NCBI GenBank assembly: GCA_016210495.1
Contig: JACQUC010000060.1
Span: 1-21,183 of the forward strand
Source: Chloroflexota bacterium
GTDB lineage: Bacteria; Chloroflexota; FW602-bin22; JACPRP01
Direction: 5' to 3'
Length of the DNA stretch: 21,183 bases
The position numbers and the translations under genes were made by a program. Positions 17,901 to 21,183 of this stretch are shown here, in pieces (the stretch's first letter is position 1; every line of letters begins with the position of its first letter). A model generated the notes under the pieces. That model was not told the origin of the DNA. It saw only the letters and a list, made by a program, of their open reading frames with translations, and ran no database searches.

Positions 17901-20900
17901 CCAGCTCGTCAGCAACTCGGCCACCATTAACGATGGCGCCCAGGGCGAGGTCATCGCCGGACACACGTTCACGGCCGTGGTGCCCAACGTGATCGCGGCC
18001 AAGAGCGTCAGTCTCCCGTCCGCCACTCCTGGCACCGTGCTAAGCTACACGATCGTTTTGACCAACACCGGGCTCGGGTCGGCCATCGACGCGCTCATAA
18101 CCGACTCGCTGCCGTCAGAGGTTACCTACGTGCCCACCATGGTCACTTCGACCTCGGGCGTAGCCTACTACCATTCCGGCACCAATCAGATACGCTGGAT
18201 CGGTACCTTGCGGGCCGGTGTCATGGGTGCAGGAGAGCAGGTCACGGTCACCTTCCCGGTCACCTTGAACACGCCGCTGAACAACGGCACCGTCGTCACC
18301 AACACGGCTCAGGTCAACGACGGTAACGCGGTGGTGACGAGCAAGTCCGCTACCACCACGGTAAACAGCACGCCCATTCTGTCGAGCTCGACGAAGGAGG
18401 TTCAGCCCGCCTCCGTGGCGCCTGGCGATCCAGTCACGTTCACCATCAGCCTGATCAACACGGGCACCATGAACGCGCCCAACGCGTCTGTCAGCGACAC
18501 CTTGGCGAGCACGCTGGACTATGTATCCGGTAGCGTGACCGCTACCCAGGGTGTGCCGACGTATACCCTGGGAAGCATCAGGTGGAACGGGCAGTTGACG
18601 GTGGGCATCCCGGTGACCATCTCGTTCCGCGCCATACCGAACGGCAGCTCTTCCAACGGCCTGAGTATCTCCAACACGGCTTGGATCAGCGATGGCATCG
18701 GCTCCACCCTGAGCCGGCAGGCGGACGTCGCGGTGCTCTTCCCGAGCCTCAACTACACCAAGACGGTTAGCAGCAATACGGCCATACCGGGAGGCTTGCT
18801 CACCTACACCGTCGTCATCACAAATACGGGGCCTGGCGCCGCCGTGGACGCGCGGATGTACGACACCGTCCCCGCCAACACCGCAGTGGCGTCTGACTCC
18901 GTCACCTTTACGTCTGGCTCTGCGTCCTATTACGGCACGGAAGGCCAGGTGCGGTGGGATGGCCGGATCGAGCCCATGCAGACCGTCACCGTCAGCTTCT
19001 ACGTGACGGTGAACACGCCGCTGACCAATGGGCTGGTCATCAGCAACGCGGCATACTCGTGGCTGGCGTGGGGCCCGATCTCCCCAACTGTGTACGCCAG
19101 CTCGGTCGTATCCAGCGCGCCCAACCTGATGGTCGGGCCCAAGACGCCAAGCCGTACGCTCGTCACACCAGGCGACCGAGTGACCTACACCATCAGCATC
19201 CAAAACATGGGCGACATGGTCGCTACGAACGCCTCGATCAGGGATGTACTGCCCGTCACGTTGACGTACATCGCGGGATCGGTGACTGCCACCGCTGGGG
19301 TACCCACATATACCGCCGGAACTATTCTGTGGAACGGGACGGCGCCGGTGAACCAGTACATAACCCTGACGTACGCGGTGAGGCCGACCAACACACTCTC
19401 GGCGCAGATCCAAAATAGCGCCGTAATTAGCGACGGCGTGAGCCAGAACATCAACCGGGGTAGTACGATCACGTCCACCTGGCCGGCCGTGACGTTCGCC
19501 AAGACCGCGAGCGGCAGCACGGCGACGCCGGGCACCGTCCTGACCTACACCCTGGTGCTGACCAGCGGAGGGCCTTCGACGGCCAACCTTACGAACATCT
19601 GGGACATCTTACCGGCCGAGGTCACATACGCCAACGCGCTTACCTACACGGCTGGGCTGGCATCCTACAGCAGCGGACCACGTGAGGTGGACTGGAACGG
19701 CAGGATCGAGCCCGGCCAGACCGTGACCGTGAGCTTCCAGGTGACGGTGAACACGCCGCTCACCAGTGGCATGGTCATTACAAATATGGCCGGAGTCACC
19801 AAGTACTCCGACGATAACGCCCAGGTCTACGCCGCTGCCAGCCGCGCCCTGACGAACACCGTGACGAGCGCGCCGAACCTGTCTACGTCGGCGAAGACGG
19901 TGAACCTTAGCACGGTGGTGCCTGGTAGCAGTGTCGTGACCTACACCATCGTGCTAACGAATACAGGCACCGACCACGCGCGCAGTGCAATGGTGACAGA
20001 CGCGGTGCCCTCTGGGTTGATCTTTACGCCCGGCCAGGCATGGGCCAACCCGGGTCCACAGCCCGTCGTCAGCGGCAGCCCTGCCGTGCTGACCTGGAGC
20101 GGCATGGTTACCGTCGGCGAGCCTGTCACGATAACATATCGCGCCTTCGTCGACTCGCCAATGGCTAACGGCAGCATCATCACCAACACCGCGTCCATTG
20201 CTGACGGCGTCGGGAACCTGCTGACAAGGACGATCACGTCTACCGTAAGCAGTGCGCCGGTCCTATCTACGTCGACCAAGAGCTCGATTCCCAGCACCGT
20301 GGCTCCCGGCGGGCAGATAACTTACACGATTCGCATCACCAACACCGGGAACGAGAACGCCGTCGATCAACAGATCAGGATTACCGACACGCTGCCGAAT
20401 AACCTGAACTGGGACTACACTTTCAACACTGGCGCCATCAGCTACACGGTAACGTCTCCAGGCACGGCGGGCCTCGGCTGGTACGACAACACTAATGGGA
20501 CGATTGGCTGGGTCGGCAACGTGGCCGCCAACGAAAGCGTGACCATCACCTTCCGCGTCACGGTCAACACTCCATTGACCAACGGCACTTCCATCCAGAA
20601 CATCGCCTACATCGGGAACGGCCGCGGCACGGAGGTATCGAAGTCTGTAGTCAACACAGTGAGCAGCGCGCCGGACTTCACGGCGTCCACGAAGTCGGTG
20701 AGCGCCACGAGCGCCACGCCTGGCGACACCATCACCTACACGATCAGGCTGACGAACACCGGCAATATGAACGCCACGGCGGCGCTGGTCACGGACGGCG
20801 TGCCCAGCGACCTCACCTACGTCGCGAGCTCCGTGGCGGCGACGGCGGGCACGCCGTCGTACAGCGGCGGCAATGTCCTCTGGAACGGGGCGGTTGCGGT

Positions 20901-21183
20901 CGGCACGCCAGTGGTCATAACTTACCGCGCCACCGTTAACTCGCCGCTGCCCAACGGCACGGTGATCACCAACAGCGCGGACGTAAGGAACGACCTGGGC
21001 ACGCTTACCAGCACGACCGTGGCTACGACTACGGTAACCAGCGCGCCCAACTTCAGCACGTCCACGAAGTCGGTCAGTGCGGCTACCGCCACGCCTGGCG
21101 ACACCATCACCTACACCATCAGGCTGACGAACACCGGCAATATGAACGCCACGGCGGCGCTGGTCACGGACGGCGTGCCCAGC
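8962..21183 (+). CDS. Giant secreted DUF11-repeat surface protein, C-terminus beyond the window
   Basis: A single frame runs from the ATG at 8962 to the window end, 4074 codons without a stop or detectable frameshift. Residues 1-32 form a signal peptide: MKTALKP, a hydrophobic stretch (8-28), then GQSA before a Pro-rich segment. The mature part has four sections: 12 DUF11 repeats (about residues 41-1603), a Gly/Pro linker with about 12 carboxypeptidase-regulatory/Cna-B-like domains (about 1604-2727), one ZU5-like domain (about 2732-2875), and at least ten more DUF11 repeats (2880 onward). DUF11 and Cna-B-like domains are beta-sandwich modules of bacterial stalks, adhesins and S-layer-associated proteins, so an extended cell-surface fibre or adhesin is the likely role; the ligand is unknown. 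The protein is very poor in cysteine and has no catalytic domain I can identify. The anchoring end is not seen. Confidence 0.93.
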   Translation, partial: MKTALKPLVFGLTPICVAVLVLLVFPLMGQSADPPPQPPQPNLSASIKIVDRTTAHPNEQVTYTIVLSNTGPGDAVNARVTDTLPPGPPGLDLATDPGGNPLIWASNGTVTVTNNNQTVTWNGTVTAQQSTTITFRAFVGFLPFGTTSAVVTNTADVDDGQGLVISRSVSLTVTAVPNLVNSFKSADPLSAAPGETVTYTIMVQNYGGANAPSARLTDPLPSGLSYVPGSLTATVGSFGVSPGGIITWAGPVLAMQQPAVISFRAVISPLLPNGYVTNTVTIDDGAGVTYTRWIDIWVGTMPDLMSSFKSVNRATASAGDRLTYTLRLDNSGNADAMGARVTDTVPGLVILAADSVTATAGAVTGTAGVPGPGGGSVKWSGNVSVGVPVTITFGGTISPSAQTGTVITNAAQIDDGGGGVITRTAATTVTTAIDLVSFKNANVLQASPGELVTYTIVMANNGSTSATNVFMTDPLPSQMIYSFGSVTYTSGFAYYSDNTPGEIRWNGTLTPNQPVTVTFRATTSVGVLNNERITNSAVISIAGNVITQSNVITGVLPDLSRSVKFVDGGDVSEVMPGTVHTYTVGIINRGPGAAINARMTDTIPTEMLSLNLSSTSMFPPNSGVLQATRAPDQVRWSGTVLPGQTVSVTYQVTVNLPVTSGMAFNSAVIDDGVGGVVTKTGPLYVFSWVDLTSSSKSANRSVAAAGETVTYTIKLRNEGTDNAHGVRVTDTMPISTELVPLAGGALVTATSGIASVSPGGTVTWTGSVNVGQPVTITFLGRITDTAPNGLAIPNHAIIDDGSGYPFTQTFTVTVGSMSDFSTSTKTVEPPGSANPGQELTYTIRVTNSGNLDAPNARVTDTLPPSTEMVTLDLIGNPPAAWASSGPAPSFAGGVLTWSGPVSVGQQVSITFLARIASQDISDGTVLTNTARIDDGSGGIVTRTATTTVVVPRQERPDLSNSTKRVQPADTYPGGTVVYNIDLYNFGRGDATAAVVTDVLPISLTLMPNTLFATRGDITSTGNTITWTGPISAYPSPNFDVHISFLSVVSPTLADGSVVTNTAWIADGFGDVISRTATLTATSRADLSMSSKTASADVAGPGAPLTYTIRLVNNGNLHAVGTRVTDTLPAKLAVVTETITATVGPPPEFAGNTITWTGTVTAFEMVTITFRGTVSATAQNGDVLTNTATIDGAGAIATRSVTTTVSAGPNLSTSAKRTTLDAVAGQVITYVITLTNTGTTDAVGARVTDVLPAAVVITESAPGVLVKVNADPYDAPEGAYGGTVFWNGTVTAGQSVNISFRAVITGNISAGNSFSNTALIHEGTGVLYARGVTTTISGGQPGGWADLTQSEKRGPPSAQPDSQITYTIVLSNTGGQDAPNARVTDTILSPLILIPESVSPTVGTAVGAGNTVTWTGSVNAQAPPVRITFRVTVPAGLAEGTSISNTAVIADGFGAVFSKTHFLNVQSGPPGPPGGGGGPNLGMSNKWADGGGAGPGGQVTYTIVLRNDGDSEAGNARVTDTLPVSLTLVSQSVTATAGTVTGTLGPPGGGTVTWQGPVSTNIPVTLTYRAIITTAVQNPDAITNTAYINNGSGDVFSRTFVLNVGGGGGPGPGPGPGPGPMGTVQISGTVLSSAGITVGRDARVEVRQAGNQFGPPVAQDQTDDNSEFQISGLTTDTNYSFVAYPPPGSTDGESSAMTFQFTGTRYITLTLRPADIRGVVKDPASNVVSQTNVELYTDPNPGDPNSGFRRMDFSRSDGSFSFSGIPPNTYKIKARAPWGSSYGNSVERTIFFTGTPISGYVITLTNPFLTGTVTAPDRTTPISRSHVSLRTNNWWFGAEGDTNDDGVFTLGQVDDGVYMLEAGPPWELSLMYGRSRPIPITVTNGVAVSITLPLTVALTGPSITGTVYAPDRTTPMSWTHVVARSPNWMEHHADTDQSGNFSLGGLDPGVTYTLQAQPGPMSGYSPSRPVTATVHPTLTRYVTLTLTNPNLRGSTVKVSGGMTVAVPWVPLDARRQDNPAESYFSGSNENGQFVFGGLRPGQYWLKAHLPWDAGGVVEPPARLITVEAGTTLSETIVFGPATKFISGTVRRSTGEAVNDARVVANQEFGAGFVEDGVDEQGSYLLNMGPGTWRIRVEPQPGAMPNWAYGQPPALEYFAPTPEIVTRTLNFTVTTAGSRIIGRLLKPDGNPPSDGGVGFHNAARVGNGGPIDQGGRFTVTIPAGTYKMDVWMPDMTLTAPDIGQVVVGEGETRDLGDITLVGRDARINGTVVNGSGQGVSGIKVDAWMRRGGPGGGPGGGPGGGPGGPGGWSTTTSITDGVFSLSVAPGLWEVNAVPQPGQNWVQAGGPVQVDVTGNVTVTGVILTLDAADSEINGSIVDTSGNPLTGLYGFAFAEIGPGQGGYGGPINGGAFSMTLPSGTYTVGANLAPGSGYGIASRPNVNVSSGGTTSVTLTATQGNAWIAGALRNSSGAIVTGIRADVNAGGPSGHVPTQIDPNSGRYTMTVLPGDYFLNAWVDPSTGYWLEQAADSRVAASEGVTRTFDFTLTGASAKIWGVVTAPNPGPVGGAWVQARLTDEVGRNKPPLGTNTDVSGTFTITLSAGTYQIKTFLPPDRHYLPPLPVTRTVTETQIVSVALTFQSPGAAISGTVTQDGSLVSSGKVRATSLLQNRVYTDVMSNGTYSLPVTTDDTWYIQAVREQSSTLYLSPMYTVVVTSTPPLLIQPITLPTGGTSMPDSVSVRFDAGTQRNITLGDGTEIIIPAGALGESGDMVTVQAMPKGEIALDASTRPIGLAYDLTALDSTGATISRFRQNVTIILHYTDEQLAALRIREDQVLASYWDDATGTWLTQPNVVQNVDNNTLIISSDHFSQWTIVSSTGSSGADLTGSYKAGSAETLSPGQTITYTIVITNAGSGPDSTAQARVTDALPSQLVYTSDSVTATSGSPSYDTGTAQVRWNGVVTGGERVTVTFRASLRPGVTAGQLVSNSATINDGAQGEVIAGHTFTAVVPNVIAAKSVSLPSATPGTVLSYTIVLTNTGLGSAIDALITDSLPSEVTYVPTMVTSTSGVAYYHSGTNQIRWIGTLRAGVMGAGEQVTVTFPVTLNTPLNNGTVVTNTAQVNDGNAVVTSKSATTTVNSTPILSSSTKEVQPASVAPGDPVTFTISLINTGTMNAPNASVSDTLASTLDYVSGSVTATQGVPTYTLGSIRWNGQLTVGIPVTISFRAIPNGSSSNGLSISNTAWISDGIGSTLSRQADVAVLFPSLNYTKTVSSNTAIPGGLLTYTVVITNTGPGAAVDARMYDTVPANTAVASDSVTFTSGSASYYGTEGQVRWDGRIEPMQTVTVSFYVTVNTPLTNGLVISNAAYSWLAWGPISPTVYASSVVSSAPNLMVGPKTPSRTLVTPGDRVTYTISIQNMGDMVATNASIRDVLPVTLTYIAGSVTATAGVPTYTAGTILWNGTAPVNQYITLTYAVRPTNTLSAQIQNSAVISDGVSQNINRGSTITSTWPAVTFAKTASGSTATPGTVLTYTLVLTSGGPSTANLTNIWDILPAEVTYANALTYTAGLASYSSGPREVDWNGRIEPGQTVTVSFQVTVNTPLTSGMVITNMAGVTKYSDDNAQVYAAASRALTNTVTSAPNLSTSAKTVNLSTVVPGSSVVTYTIVLTNTGTDHARSAMVTDAVPSGLIFTPGQAWANPGPQPVVSGSPAVLTWSGMVTVGEPVTITYRAFVDSPMANGSIITNTASIADGVGNLLTRTITSTVSSAPVLSTSTKSSIPSTVAPGGQITYTIRITNTGNENAVDQQIRITDTLPNNLNWDYTFNTGAISYTVTSPGTAGLGWYDNTNGTIGWVGNVAANESVTITFRVTVNTPLTNGTSIQNIAYIGNGRGTEVSKSVVNTVSSAPDFTASTKSVSATSATPGDTITYTIRLTNTGNMNATAALVTDGVPSDLTYVASSVAATAGTPSYSGGNVLWNGAVAVGTPVVITYRATVNSPLPNGTVITNSADVRNDLGTLTSTTVATTTVTSAPNFSTSTKSVSAATATPGDTITYTIRLTNTGNMNATAALVTDGVPS
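9082..13770 (+). repeat. First block of 12 DUF11 repeats
   Basis: Repeats begin near 9082, 9490, 9865, 10258, 10630, 11023, 11410, 11824, 12208, 12580, 12988 and 13390, spaced about 124-138 codons. Each starts with a P/A-D/N-L-x-x-S-x-K strand, then TYTI, a VTDTLP-type motif, a W-x-G-x-V segment and an ending like TNTAxIDDG. Nucleotide identity between repeats is low although the protein pattern is strict, so this block is old and diversified. Confidence 0.9.
13771..17145 (+). repeat. Gly/Pro linker and about 12 carboxypeptidase-regulatory/Cna-B-like domains
   Basis: A GGGGGPGPGPGPGPGP linker (13771-13821) is followed by beta-domains that each open with a strand of the form ISGTV or similar: ISGTVLSS, IRGVVKDP, LTGTVTAP, ITGTVYAP, LRGSTVKV, ISGTVRRS, IIGRLLKP, INGTVVNG, INGSIVDT, IAGALRNS, IWGVVTAP and ISGTVTQD. 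Most contain a D-x-x-G-x-F segment and a P-G-x-Y/W motif, as in CarboxypepD_reg and Cna-B families. The eighth domain has an internal Gly/Pro-rich loop (about 15826-15885). These are usually rigid stalk modules. Confidence 0.82.
17155..17586 (+). other. ZU5-like beta domain between the stalk and the second DUF11 block
   Basis: Within the giant protein, about residues 2732-2875 contain SVRFDAGTQ, DGTEIIIPAGALGES, an ILHYTDEQL segment, YWDDATGTW and a closing SDHFSQWTIV. This pattern, an 'IPAGAL' strand followed by a 'YWDDATGTW ... HFSQW' module, is seen in ZU5-like regions of other bacterial surface proteins. The assignment is from recalled motifs only and is moderately secure. Confidence 0.6.
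17599..21183 (+). repeat. Second block of DUF11 repeats, at least ten, running off the window
   Basis: Repeats begin near 17599, 17980, 18370, 18739, 19117, 19480, 19870, 20254, 20668 and 21043; the last is cut by the window end. Several alternate between two subtypes, giving a higher-order unit of about 750 bases. The block is more homogeneous than the first one, which suggests later expansion. Confidence 0.9.
20713..21183 (+). repeat. Recent tandem duplication of a DUF11 repeat (period 375 bp)
   Basis: Positions 20713-20808 and 21088-21183 are identical except for one base in 96, and the shift is exactly 375 bases (125 codons). Flanking parts (the SxxSTKSV region) are similar but less exact. 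More copies may continue past the window. Confidence 0.85.

Noticed and set aside
9082..21183. CRISPR-like or satellite array
   Set aside because: The periodicity of about 360-410 bases comes from protein domain repeats in one frame, with no short constant repeats or spacers.
1..21183. tRNA, rRNA, transposase, prophage or defence genes
   Set aside because: None was recognised on either strand.

Overview
This GC-rich window looks bacterial. Genes have clear Shine-Dalgarno sequences and near-consensus sigma70-type promoters. The mix of an archaeal-style split glutamate synthase, an NrpR-family regulator, a giant DUF11 surface protein and hairpin repeats of the 'CACGGAGACACAGAG' and 'GTAGGGGCG' types suggests an uncultured Chloroflexota-like organism. 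That placement is inference; no rRNA or marker gene is present.

Layout. Positions 1-287 hold small hairpin repeats and no gene. From 288 to 5534 a five-gene minus-strand operon runs, in transcription order: 16-Cys ferredoxin, FAD/NAD oxidoreductase, glutamine amidotransferase (GltB domain 1), ferredoxin-fused FMN synthase (GltB domain 2), GXGXG beta-helix (GltB domain 3). Its promoter is at 5672-5700. A long hairpin terminator (5728-5791) separates it from an upstream minus-strand operon (5807-8412) encoding an NrpR-type repressor followed by a second, divergent FMN glutamate-synthase-like protein. After about 300 bases of structured non-coding DNA, a strong plus-strand promoter (8831-8860) drives a secreted giant protein that starts at 8962 and stays open to the window end: 4074 codons with no stop.

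How it fits together. The left half is a nitrogen-assimilation module: ammonia is released from glutamine, channelled to 2-oxoglutarate on the FMN subunit, with electrons supplied through the ferredoxin and flavoprotein. The two operons share a nearly identical 23-bp element (21/23 identical) just downstream of each -10 box, overlapping the predicted start site. With the NrpR-type gene first in one operon, this looks like a local auto-regulated NrpR regulon. Its core has the same 14-bp geometry as the archaeal NrpR operator. The ferredoxin operon leader also carries a terminator-like hairpin that could act as an attenuator.

The right half encodes one protein: signal peptide, 12 DUF11 repeats, a Gly/Pro linker, about 12 carboxypeptidase-regulatory/Cna-B-like domains, a ZU5-like domain, then at least 10 more DUF11 repeats. 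All 21 complete DUF11 repeats keep a Lys, Asp and Asn in positions consistent with internal isopeptide cross-links. The last two repeats are a recent tandem duplication. The C-terminus and any cell-wall anchor lie outside the window.
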